8,522 nt of DNA from Chloroflexota bacterium (GCA_016190465.1 JACPQP010000241.1:1-8522); one strand, 5' to 3'. Counted from the first letter of the stretch, positions 1 to 8,468 are shown. Numbers and translations are program-made. The notes: generated from the sequence alone by a model not told the origin.

Positions 1-1
1 C

Positions 2-1348
2 CCACGAAGGGTCCATCTGGACCCTTCGTGCCCCCCTGCCCTGCCGTTCCTGAGTGGGTCGTTCCTGATGGGGGCAGGCACGGAGAGGGGGGAGACCCGG
101 TATGCCCTGCACGAGGCGATGCGGGAGGTCGTCGCCCGTCTGCGGCAGAGCGACCGGCCGGCCGTCTACGCCGGGGTCGAGATTGCGCGGTTCGGCCTCC
201 GGGAAAAGCTCATCACCCTGGTGGAGAAGCTCGACCTCCCCATCGCCACCTCGATCGAGGGGAAGGCGGTCTTCCCCGAGGCCCACCCCAACTTCGTCGG
301 CATCTACATGGGCCGCGTGGGCTCAGCGCTCGCCCGTGAGATCGTCGAGGGCTCCGACTGCCTGCTCATGCTCGGAGCCTTCCTCACCGACGTGAACACG
401 GGGCTCTTCACCGCCCAGGTAGACCGCTCGCGAGTGATCGGTGCCACTGCTGAAGAGACCGTGGTCGGCTACCACCGGTACCCGGACGTCACCCTGGTCG
501 ACCTGATCGGCCGGCTCCTGGAGTCCACCGAACTGCCACGCACTTTCGCCCAGCCGGAGTTTCCTGCCGCGGCGCGGCCTTCGGCGCCAGCACACCGGCC
601 AGGTAGCCCTGACCCCTCCCTGCCCCTCTCCGACACCAGCGTCCACGACAGAGGGGAAGAGCCCTTGCAAGGCGACTCTGAAGCCCCCAGCCGTTCCTGG
701 GCCGGGCGTCGGGCCCAGGGCACCGAGAAAGGGGGTCAGGGGACGCCGTCCGGTCTCTCACCCGACTCCCTGGCCGATACCACCGGGCCGATCCGCGTGG
801 TGGGCATCATCGAGGAGCTCAACGCCTTCATCGCCCGCGGGCAGTACGTCGTCGTCGCGGATGTTGGCGACTGCCTCTATGCGTGCACCGAGCTGCGGAC
901 CGAGCACTTCCTCGGGCCGGCCTACTACAACAGCGTGGGCTTCGGCGTCCCGGCGGCGGTGGGCGCGCAGCTCGCCGTTCCCACCCGGCGGGCCATCGCA
1001 CTGGTCGGCGACGGCGGGTTCCAGATGACCGGGATGGAGCTGACGACGGCCCGCAAGCTCGGGATCAACCCCATTGTCATTCTCTGGAACAACACCGGCT
1101 ACGCGACCCTCCGGGCCATCGCGGGGAGGAAGCCCTACTTCGATCTTCCCGCCTGGGACTACGTCGCGATCGCCAGCGCGTTGGGATGCCGAGGGACCCG
1201 GGTGACCACCCGGGAGGAATTCCGGGAGGCGCTCCGCGCGGCCGAGTCCAGCGTGGAAGTGTACCTCATCGACGTGGAGATCGACTCCGACGACCTCTCC
1301 CCCACCTGGCGACAGATCGCCGCGGAGATCAGGGCAGCGACGACGTAG
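2..1348 (+). CDS. Thiamine-diphosphate-dependent 2-oxo-acid decarboxylase-like enzyme, 5' partial
   Basis: This is the C-terminal two thirds of a ThDP enzyme of the indolepyruvate/pyruvate decarboxylase type. The frame is open to the window edge, so the gene begins upstream and the N-terminal PYR domain with its catalytic Glu is not visible. The ATG at 68 is internal and lies in a repeat. From about base 100 to 525 is the middle domain (AGVEIARFGL, ending near DLIGRLLE). From about 790 to 1340 is the ThDP-binding PP domain, with the cofactor motif GDGG (bases 1007-1018) and its partner NN (1088-1093). The residues FLTD in the middle domain resemble indolepyruvate decarboxylases, but substrate cannot be assigned; acetolactate synthase-like enzymes are the main alternative. 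Two low-complexity stretches rich in Pro, Ser and Gly interrupt it at about 2-90 and 550-780, at the two domain junctions, and are made of repeat DNA. The frame stays open through both, so the gene is probably functional. It is likely cytoplasmic. Confidence 0.85.
   Translation, partial: PRRVHLDPSCPPALPFLSGSFLMGAGTERGETRYALHEAMREVVARLRQSDRPAVYAGVEIARFGLREKLITLVEKLDLPIATSIEGKAVFPEAHPNFVGIYMGRVGSALAREIVEGSDCLLMLGAFLTDVNTGLFTAQVDRSRVIGATAEETVVGYHRYPDVTLVDLIGRLLESTELPRTFAQPEFPAAARPSAPAHRPGSPDPSLPLSDTSVHDRGEEPLQGDSEAPSRSWAGRRAQGTEKGGQGTPSGLSPDSLADTTGPIRVVGIIEELNAFIARGQYVVVADVGDCLYACTELRTEHFLGPAYYNSVGFGVPAAVGAQLAVPTRRAIALVGDGGFQMTGMELTTARKLGINPIVILWNNTGYATLRAIAGRKPYFDLPAWDYVAIASALGCRGTRVTTREEFREALRAAESSVEVYLIDVEIDSDDLSPTWRQIAAEIRAATT
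3..30. repeat. 13-bp perfect inverted repeat inside the decarboxylase gene
   Basis: Bases 3-15 (CACGAAGGGTCCA) are exactly complementary to 18-30, with only TC between them. The palindrome is read in frame as part of the decarboxylase linker and directly precedes repeat copy 1. It may be a separate element or the outer part of the same insertion; the left edge of the window hides its context. Confidence 0.8.
33..108 (-). repeat. Palindromic repeat family, copy 1 (in frame in decarboxylase)
   Basis: The core at 44-74 matches the reverse complement of 1608-1638 at 30 of 31 positions. Similarity resumes further right: GAGACCCGG at 92-100 also appears in the reverse complement of copy 3, after about 18 bases present only in copy 3. 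Copy 1 is therefore opposite in orientation to copy 3. It contains CGTTCCTGA twice. It is translated in frame with peptide LPFLSGSFL, between the missing PYR domain and the middle domain. The right boundary is uncertain because the last bases may belong to the host gene. Confidence 0.7.
548..783 (+). repeat. Composite in-frame repeat insertion, including family copy 2
   Basis: This stretch of about 235 bases separates the middle and PP domains of the decarboxylase. It encodes a Pro/Ser/Gly/Arg-rich linker of roughly 75 residues, where relatives have a short linker. Bases 690-716 match copy 4 (2026-2052) at 25 of 27 positions, starting GCCGTTCCTG. Here the right arm has diverged, and a local stem CCTGGGCC (696-703) / GGCCCAGG (712-719) replaces it. 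A second pair, CCCCTCT (623-629) / AGAGGGG (650-656), resembles the hairpin at 8496-8518. The reading frame is shifted relative to copies 1 and 4. Outer limits are estimates from where domain-like sequence ends and resumes. Confidence 0.65.
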
Positions 1349-1352
1349 CCGT

Positions 1353-1427
1353 CACCAGGCAGCAGTCAGCCGCCAGCGGGGGCAGGCACTGGGGCCAGCC
1401 CCTACGGCGGCTGACTGCTGCCTGGTG
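1353..1427. repeat. 22-bp perfect inverted repeat after the decarboxylase stop
   Basis: Bases 1353-1374 pair perfectly with 1406-1427; the left arm begins CACCAGGCAGCAGTC. The 31-base centre contains GGGGGCAGGCAC (1378-1389), which also occurs at 70-81 next to repeat copy 1, and ends CAGCCCCTAC. It starts four bases after the stop codon. No T-run follows, so it is not a classical intrinsic terminator, though the transcript could fold strongly and protect the mRNA 3' end. It looks like a small dispersed repeat or miniature element. Confidence 0.8.
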
Positions 1428-1438
1428 GCCCACCCGTT

Positions 1439-1463
1439 CCCCCTTCCCGCGCCGGGAAGGGGG
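1439..1463. repeat. 11-bp hairpin with CGC loop
   Basis: Bases 1439-1449 (CCCCCTTCCCG) pair perfectly with 1453-1463 around a three-base loop. The following bases CCAGGGGGTTAGGT are of the same G-rich type seen beside the other repeats in this window. No T-run follows, so a terminator role is doubtful. The neighbouring position just upstream of the promoter makes it a boundary between two transcription units. Confidence 0.7.
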
Positions 1464-1512
1464 CCAGGGGGTTAGGTCTGCCCCGGCCGGCACCTTGACC
1501 CGGAATGGGACA

Positions 1513-1542
1513 TTGCCAAAGGAGTTACAAGACCGGTATGAT
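1513..1542 (+). promoter_or_regulatory. Sigma-70-like promoter for the histidine kinase gene
   Basis: TTGCCA (1513-1518) is one mismatch from TTGACA, and TATGAT (1537-1542) is one mismatch from TATAAT; they are 18 bases apart. Transcription would begin near 1549 and give a leader of about 110 bases that contains palindromic repeat copy 3 and the ribosome binding site. This is a prediction from consensus only, but it stands out in GC-rich surroundings and is well placed for the gene at 1661. Confidence 0.5.
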
Positions 1543-1566
1543 CGTCCTAATCTGGGGCGACAGGAC

Positions 1567-1660
1567 ATGCCGGGTCTCTCTCGTGCCGTTCCTGAGCCGG
1601 GCGCCCGCCCCCATCAGGAACGATCCACTCAGGAACGGGAGGGCTGGAGGGTGAGGTCAG
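1567..1660 (+). repeat. Palindromic repeat family, copy 3 (kinase leader)
   Basis: Perfect 11-bp arms CCGTTCCTGAG (1586-1596) and CTCAGGAACGG (1628-1638) flank a centre with a further internal copy, ATCAGGAACGAT. Bases 1584-1603 are identical to 2025-2044 of copy 4 (20 bases). The right tail GAGGGTGAGGTCA (1647-1659) also occurs at 2090-2102. The left flank (CCGGGTCTC near 1570) corresponds to the far flank of copy 1 in inverted orientation. The tail of this repeat supplies the ribosome binding site of the kinase gene, so the element forms most of its 5' leader. Confidence 0.75.
1646..1651 (+). promoter_or_regulatory. Ribosome binding site for the kinase
   Basis: GGAGGG lies nine bases before the GTG at 1661, which supports that GTG as the start. 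It sits in the repeat tail eight bases after the right arm of the copy 3 palindrome, so folding of the leader could affect access. Confidence 0.6.
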
Positions 1661-4600
1661 GTGGCGGGGGTGCTCCATAGTCTTCAGACGCGCCTGCTGT
1701 TGCTGGTCCTCCTGGCCATCCTCCCGGCGCTGGGGCTCACGCTGGCCACGGCTACGGAGCAGCGGAAGCTGGCCATCGACGAGGCCGAGCAGAGCGCGAC
1801 GCGGCTGGTCCGGCTGATCTCTCACGATCAGGGGCACCGGATCGAGGAGACGCGCCACTTCCTCGCCCTGCTGGCGCAGCTCCCGGCCGTGCGCGAGCGC
1901 GACGCGGGCGCCTGTGGCCTCTTCCTCGCCGACCTCTCGCGGCAGCACCCGCGCTACGCCAGTCTCGCCGTAGCGAAGCCAGGCGGGGAGGTGTGGTGCA
2001 GCACTCCGCTCCAGCCGGCCCCTCTGCCGTTCCTGAGCCGGGCGTCGGACCCGCGTCAGGAACGGCGGTCAGGGGGTGAGGTTCGGCCAGAGGGTGAGGT
2101 CACCCTGGCCGGACGAGGCTTCTTCCAGGATGCCCTTCGGACGCGCGGGCTCGCCGTCGGCGACTACCAGGTGGGTCGCGCCACCGGCCAGGCCACGGTC
2201 AGCCTGGGCTATCCCGTCCTGGACGATACCGGCGGGGTCCGGCTCGTGATGGTTGCCGTGCTGAACCTGGACTGGCCCGCCGAATTCGCCACGGAAGCGC
2301 GGTTGCCGCCTGGCTCGGCGCTGAGTGTGATCGACCACCACGGTACGGTGCTCATCCATTCTCCTGATCCAGGGGGCTGGACCAGTCGATCAGCGAGGCA
2401 GGCGCCCATCGTCCAGATCATCCTCGCTCGAGACGAGGGCATGGCCGAGGCCACCGGTCTGGACGGGGTTCCGCGGCTCTTCGCGTTCACCCGGTTGCGT
2501 GGCGCGGCGGAGGGCGAGGACGCGCACCTCAGCGTGGGCATCCCCACCGCCGTCGCCTTCGCCGAGGCGGACCGGCTGCTGGCGCGCAACCTGGCCGCGC
2601 TGGGGCTGGTCGCGGTGCTGGCGCTGGCCACGGCCAGGATATACAGCAATCGGGTGATCATGCGCCCGGTGGGAGTGCTAGTGGGGGTGGCCAGGCGGCT
2701 GAGCGCGGGCAACCTCAGCGTGCGCACCGGGCTCGTCTATGGGGGGGAGGAGCTGGGCGCGCTGGCTCGGGCCTTCGACGAGATGGCGGCCTCGCTGGAG
2801 CAACGCACCGCCGAGTTGCGGCAATTCGCCACCGTCCTCGACATCACGGCTGACGCCGTCATTGTCCTAGACGAGGCGCTGCGCATCGTCCGGTTCAACC
2901 GGGGGGCCGAGGAGATCTTCGGCTACCGGGCCAGCGAGGTCATCGGTGAGTCGCACGATCTGCTGGTGCCGCCGCGGTTTCTGGAGGTGCACCGCCAGCG
3001 GTCGCGCGAGTTCGCGGCCGCGCCCGAGAGCGCCTGGAGCAAGGCGCTGCACCGCGAGGTGCCCGGCCGGCGGAAGGACGGCACGGAGTTTCCGGCCGAG
3101 GCCACGGTCGCCAAGCTGAGCTTGAACGGCCAGACGACCTTCACCATCATCCTCCGCGACGTCACCGCGCGCCGGCGGGCGGAGGAGGCGCTGCGGGAGA
3201 CCAACCAGACCCTGGAGGCGCTGATTCAGGCCTCGCCGCTGGCGATTGTCGCTCTCGATCTCCAGGGGAACGTGACGAAGTGGAACCCGACCGCCGAGCG
3301 CATCTTCGGTTGGCGCGAAGAGGAGGTGCTCGGGCGCCCGCTGCCCATCGTCCCGGAAGATCGGTGGGAGGAGTTCTGCGCGTTGCACCAGGGGGCGCTG
3401 CGCGGCGAGCTGCTCGTCGATACGGAGACGCGCCGGCGGCGAAAGGATGGCTCGCTGATCGACGTGAGCATCGCGCGGGCGCTACTGCGCGACGCCAAAG
3501 GCGCGGCCACCGGCATCGTGGCCATCATCGCCGACATCACCGAGCACAAGCGGGCGGAGGACGCGCTGCGGGAGGCGCACGAGCAGTTGGAGCGGCGAGT
3601 GGTCGAGCGCACGGCCGATCTCGTCGCGTCCAACAGTCGGCTGGTCGAGGAGATCGCCCAGCGCCAGCAGGCGGAGGGGGCACAGCGCCGTCTTCTGGCG
3701 CTGGTCGAGCAGGAGCGGCAGGTGCTGGCAGCGGTCATGGCCGGCATGACCGAGGGGCTGGCAGTGATCGACCGTGAGGGGCGGGTGGTCAGTTGGAACC
3801 GCCGGCTCGAGGAGATGTTCGACCTGTCGTCGCTGGATCTCGGTCGGCAGCCGCTGACTCGGGATGCCCTGGTCCGGGAGCTGGGCTCACAACTGGCCGA
3901 GACGGCAGTGTTCGCCGCGTTCGTCGATCGAGCGCTGGCCGGACCGGAGGTAGAACACCGCCTCGACGCGGAGGTCGTTCGCCCGCGGCGACGTGACGTC
4001 CAGATCACGACCTTTCCTGTCTCCGCTCCAGATGGTACGTTGCTGGGGCGAGGTGTGCTGGTGCGAGATACGACCGCCGAACGGGAGGCGGCTCGGACGA
4101 AGGACGCGGTCGTCTCGATCGTCAGCCACGAGCTGCGAACGCCGATGACCTCGGTTCTCGCCTTCGCTGAGCTGCTGCTCTACCGCGAGTTCCCACCAGA
4201 GGTGCAGCGCGAAGCCCACGAGACAATCCCTCGGGAGGCTCGGCGGCTATCCAACCTGCTCGACGACTTCCTGGATATCCAGCGTCTGGAGAGCGGGCGC
4301 GCCCGGCTGCGGTGGGGAGTGGTGCGCGTGGGCGAACTGGTGGAGCGAGTGCTGGAGAACCTGGCGCCGCAGCGGTCGCCACGGCATCGTCTGGTCGCCG
4401 ATCTTCCAGCGGATCTCCCCCCGGTGCGGGCCGACCCGGATCGGGTGCTTCAAGTGCTGACCAACCTGGTCGGCAACGCGATCAAGTACTCGCCCGAGGG
4501 AGGCGAGGTGCGGGTGGGCGCGCGGGTGAGCGATGGCGCGCTGGTGGTGACCATCCGCGACGAGGGGCTCGGTCTGCCGGCCGAGGCGAAGCCGCACCTG

Positions 4601-4780
4601 TTCGAGAAGTTCTACCGGGTGGATATGTCCGATCGGCGGGAGATCGGCGGGACCGGGCTGGGGCTGGCCATCGCGCGGGAGATCGTCGCGCAGCACGGGG
4701 GGCGAGTCTGGGCGGAGAGCCCCGGTCCTGGCCAGGGCAGCACCTTCGGGTTTACGCTGCCGCTGTCCGGGGGAGCGTGA
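1661..4780 (+). CDS. Membrane sensor histidine kinase (dCache-like, HAMP, three PAS, HisKA, HATPase_c)
   Basis: This is a 1039-residue hybrid-input sensor kinase, inferred to autophosphorylate on His and pass the phosphate to a response regulator that is not in this window. A first membrane helix (about 12-31) and a second (about 310-327) bracket an extracytoplasmic sensor resembling a dCache domain (GRGFFQDAL, then GDYQVGR). HAMP follows at about 328-380, then PAS domains at about 389-505, 518-636 and 689-800. The first two PAS domains end in a similar RAEEALRE-type helix. A long coiled coil lies near 630-690. Catalytic boxes: H823 in SHELRTP, N939 in NLVGNAIKYS, DEGLGL at 967 and GGTGLGL at 996. 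The GTG start has a good Shine-Dalgarno site and leaves a proper signal-anchor helix. Residues 122-147 are an in-frame repeat insertion in the sensor domain. There is no receiver domain. The signal sensed is unknown. Confidence 0.93.
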   Translation: MAGVLHSLQTRLLLLVLLAILPALGLTLATATEQRKLAIDEAEQSATRLVRLISHDQGHRIEETRHFLALLAQLPAVRERDAGACGLFLADLSRQHPRYASLAVAKPGGEVWCSTPLQPAPLPFLSRASDPRQERRSGGEVRPEGEVTLAGRGFFQDALRTRGLAVGDYQVGRATGQATVSLGYPVLDDTGGVRLVMVAVLNLDWPAEFATEARLPPGSALSVIDHHGTVLIHSPDPGGWTSRSARQAPIVQIILARDEGMAEATGLDGVPRLFAFTRLRGAAEGEDAHLSVGIPTAVAFAEADRLLARNLAALGLVAVLALATARIYSNRVIMRPVGVLVGVARRLSAGNLSVRTGLVYGGEELGALARAFDEMAASLEQRTAELRQFATVLDITADAVIVLDEALRIVRFNRGAEEIFGYRASEVIGESHDLLVPPRFLEVHRQRSREFAAAPESAWSKALHREVPGRRKDGTEFPAEATVAKLSLNGQTTFTIILRDVTARRRAEEALRETNQTLEALIQASPLAIVALDLQGNVTKWNPTAERIFGWREEEVLGRPLPIVPEDRWEEFCALHQGALRGELLVDTETRRRRKDGSLIDVSIARALLRDAKGAATGIVAIIADITEHKRAEDALREAHEQLERRVVERTADLVASNSRLVEEIAQRQQAEGAQRRLLALVEQERQVLAAVMAGMTEGLAVIDREGRVVSWNRRLEEMFDLSSLDLGRQPLTRDALVRELGSQLAETAVFAAFVDRALAGPEVEHRLDAEVVRPRRRDVQITTFPVSAPDGTLLGRGVLVRDTTAEREAARTKDAVVSIVSHELRTPMTSVLAFAELLLYREFPPEVQREAHETIPREARRLSNLLDDFLDIQRLESGRARLRWGVVRVGELVERVLENLAPQRSPRHRLVADLPADLPPVRADPDRVLQVLTNLVGNAIKYSPEGGEVRVGARVSDGALVVTIRDEGLGLPAEAKPHLFEKFYRVDMSDRREIGGTGLGLAIAREIVAQHGGRVWAESPGPGQGSTFGFTLPLSGGA
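2024..2102 (+). repeat. Palindromic repeat family, copy 4 (in frame in kinase sensor domain)
   Basis: Perfect 11-bp arms GCCGTTCCTGA (2026-2036) and TCAGGAACGGC (2056-2066) surround a 19-base centre. The tail GAGGGTGAGGTCA (2090-2102) repeats the tail of copy 3. It encodes about 26 residues, starting LPFLSRASDPRQERR, between sensor segments that would otherwise join in the usual way: GGEVWCSTPLQPAP and then TLAGRGFFQDAL. The reading frame is kept on both sides. Confidence 0.8.
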
Positions 4781-4812
4781 GAGCCCCTCCAGGGAGACAC
4801 AGGGCGCCTGCA

Positions 4813-4953
4813 TCAGTCAGTGGCGTAGGCGGCCTGCTCGTTCTCCTCGATCAGGCGGCTGCAAGGGCTGTGCCCGGTACACCTGGCACGCCTTTCGCAG
4901 CAATACTCGCAATTGCGTCTGCAAGCGCCCTGAATGCGCTGCGCCAGCCCCAC
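4813..4953 (-). other. Possible Cys-rich mini-ORF between kinase and hutH
   Basis: A 46-codon reading frame on the minus strand, from GTG (4951-4953) to TGA (4813-4815), carries six Cys in a short stretch with spacing C-x3-C-x2-C-C-x5-C-x5-C and ends in an acidic helix-like tail, SRLIEENEQAAYATD. The pattern is suggestive of a metal-binding small protein. Against it: no Shine-Dalgarno site before the GTG, and codons such as AGA, AAT and TAT unlike the neighbours. It could equally be a decayed gene fragment or chance. I do not recognise a family. Confidence 0.22.
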
Positions 4954-4976
4954 CGAGAGGTTGGGAAACGGGGGTC

Positions 4977-4999
4977 TGGTGGGGCGAGGCGCCCCACCA
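4977..4999. repeat. 10-bp hairpin directly before the hutH ribosome binding site
   Basis: TGGTGGGGCG (4977-4986) pairs perfectly with CGCCCCACCA (4990-4999) around a three-base AGG loop. The GAGGAG-type ribosome binding region begins only five bases later. In the mRNA it would be a stable stem at the edge of the initiation region. It could be a regulatory structure, a roadblock for degradation, or simply another dispersed GC-rich palindrome. The rest of 4781-5022 shows no convincing promoter, only a 10-bp palindrome CGCAATTGCG at 4908-4917. Confidence 0.65.
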
Positions 5000-5022
5000 A
5001 ACACGAGGAGAGGATGCCCAGG

Positions 5023-6614
5023 ATGACAACTTGCACCGTGTCGCTCGACGGGCAGCATCTGACGATCGAGCAGGTCGCCGGCATCGCGCGGTCGGGATGG
5101 CGAGTGGCGATCTCGGCGGAGACGAAGGCCCGCATGCAGGCGAGCGCCGACGCCGTGACCGAGATCGTTCGACGCGGTGGCAGGATCTACGGGGTCACGA
5201 CGGGGTTTGGCGCTTTACAGGAGCGTTCGGTCGCCATCGAGTCTGCCCCCGACCTCCAGCGGGACCTGGTTCGCTCCCACGCCGCGGGCGTGGGGCCGGC
5301 GTTGCCGGAAGACGTGGTCCGGGCGATGCTGACCGTCCGCATCAACTCGCTCGCCCGAGGGGTCAGTGGGATTCGCCCACGGGTCGTCGAGCTCCTTGCC
5401 GAGATGGTGAACCGTGGTCTCAGCCCGGTCGTCCCCGCGCAGGGGTCGCTGGGCGCGAGCGGGGACCTGGCGCAACTGGCCCACGTCGCGCTCTCGCTGA
5501 TCGGCGAAGGCACCGCCCGCGTGCACGGAGCAGCGTATCCCGCGCCGGAGGCGTTTCGCCGCGTGGGGCTGGCCCCGATGCCGGCGTTTGCGCCCAAAGA
5601 GGCGCTGGCGCTGCTGAACGGGACCGCGGCGATGGCGGGTGGGCTGGCCCTGGCGGTCGCGGACGCGAGGCGCCTTCTCGACCTGGCCGACCTCGCCGGC
5701 GCGTTGAGCTTCACCGCGCTCGGGGGCCTCGCGGAAGCGTTCGACCCCATCGTCCAGGAGCTGCGCCCCTTTCACGGTCAGCGCACTTCGGCGCGGCGAT
5801 TGCGCCAGCTCTTGCTTGGGAGCACCTCCCGCGCCGAAGAGGTGGCGCCCGCGTCGATCAGCCAGTGGTCCGATCGGACGCAAGACGCCTACTCGCTCCG
5901 CTGCATGCCGCAGGTCCACGGCGCCAGCCGAGAGGCGCTCGCATTTGTCGAGAAGACGGTCGCCACCGAGCTAAACGCGGTGACAGACAACCCGTTGGTC
6001 GTCGCCCGCGATGGCGGCCATCAGCTCCTCTGCCAGGGGAACTTCCACGGGCAGCCACTCGCGCTGGCGGCCGATTTCCTGGCCATCGCGCTGGCCGAGA
6101 TCGCCTCGATCTCCGAGCGGCGCACCGCGCAACTGGTCTCGGGGAAGGCCGGATTGCCGCCGTTCCTCGCGGTCGGCGAAACCAGCTCGGGCTACATGAT
6201 CGCCCAGTACACGGCCGCCGCGTTGGTCTCCGAGAACAAGGTGCTCTGCCATCCGGCGAGCGTCGACTCCATCCCGTCGTCCGGCGATCAGGAGGACCAC
6301 GTGAGCATGGGGTGGACCGCGGTCCGCAAGCTTCGTCCGATCGTCGAGAACGTCGGCCGGACGCTGGCGATCGAGCTGTGCACGGCGGCGCAAGCCCTCG
6401 ACATCCGCGAAACGCAGAGCTGGTGGCACCTGCGCCTCGGACCGTCGCTCCTGGCCGCCCGCCGCGTGATACGGGAGGTGACCCCATCGACTCTGCGCGA
6501 CGCGCCCCTTCATCCCCTGTTCGAGGCGGTGACCGAGCTGATCTGGTCGGGCAAGCTCGCTGAGGTGGGCGACTCGTGCCTGACCAGGCATCTACCCGAG
6601 TCGGAGTTGGCATC

Positions 6615-6618
<4 letters not shown>
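5023..6618 (+). CDS. hutH: Histidine ammonia-lyase
   Basis: Deaminates L-histidine to trans-urocanate and ammonia, the first step of histidine degradation, in the cytoplasm. The 531-residue protein is slightly longer than the usual 505-515. The electrophilic MIO cofactor would form from Ala145-Ser146-Gly147 in GSLGASGDLAQLAH. Tyr56 in YGVTTGFG and His86 in the Ser-His pair (LVRSHAAGVG) match known HAL active-site residues at a constant offset of three from the Pseudomonas enzyme. QEDHVSMG (Gln423, Glu424) is typical of HAL rather than phenylalanine or tyrosine ammonia-lyases. Thr replaces the commoner Asn in YGVNTGFG. ATG 5023 is preferred because GAGG (5010-5013) lies nine bases upstream; ATG 5014 would add three residues but has a very short spacer. 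The gene overlaps hutU by four bases. Confidence 0.95.
6603..6618 (+). promoter_or_regulatory. hutU ribosome binding site and GTGA stop-start overlap
   Basis: GGAG (6603-6606) lies eight bases before GTG 6615, and the hutH stop TGA (6616-6618) overlaps that GTG. This arrangement favours translational coupling, so equal production of the two enzymes is likely, and it decides the hutU start over the in-frame GTG at 6576 and ATG at 6672. Confidence 0.6.
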
Positions 6619-8429
<1,811 letters not shown>

Positions 8430-8436
8430 TCTAAGT

Positions 8437-8468
8437 AGTCGTCAGTAATCAGTTATCAGTCGTCAGTA
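8437..8468 (+). repeat. Short direct repeat after hutU
   Basis: AGTCGTCAGTA occurs at 8437-8447 and again at 8458-8468, a 21-base period, with ATCAGTTATC between. The CAGT-rich, AT-richer composition differs sharply from the surrounding genes. It looks like a small intergenic repeat; function unknown. Confidence 0.65.

Noticed and set aside
548..783. Decarboxylase as a pseudogene broken by repeats
   Set aside because: No stop or frameshift occurs in either insertion, and the middle and PP domains, including GDGG and NN, are intact.
68..1348. Decarboxylase gene starting at ATG 68
   Set aside because: The frame is open to the window edge, the ATG lies within repeat DNA, and the protein would lack the PYR domain that the family needs. 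A 5'-truncated gene is the better reading.
1495..1523. TTGACC at 1495-1500 as the -35 box of the kinase promoter
   Set aside because: No acceptable -10 box lies 16-18 bases downstream; TTGCCA-18-TATGAT just after it is a better fit.
33..2102. CRISPR array or insertion sequence as the source of the repeats
   Set aside because: Copies are irregularly spaced, in both orientations, with no spacers of constant length and no transposase gene in the window.
4312..5022. An upstream extension of hutH reaching into the kinase gene
   Set aside because: It is a stop-free GC-rich shadow overlapping the kinase catalytic domain; hutH homology and a ribosome binding site begin at about 5014-5023.
5031..6563. 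Long second-frame reading frame across hutH
   Set aside because: Arg/Gly/Ala-rich translation typical of an off-frame shadow in GC-rich DNA; hutH on the other frame has all catalytic motifs.
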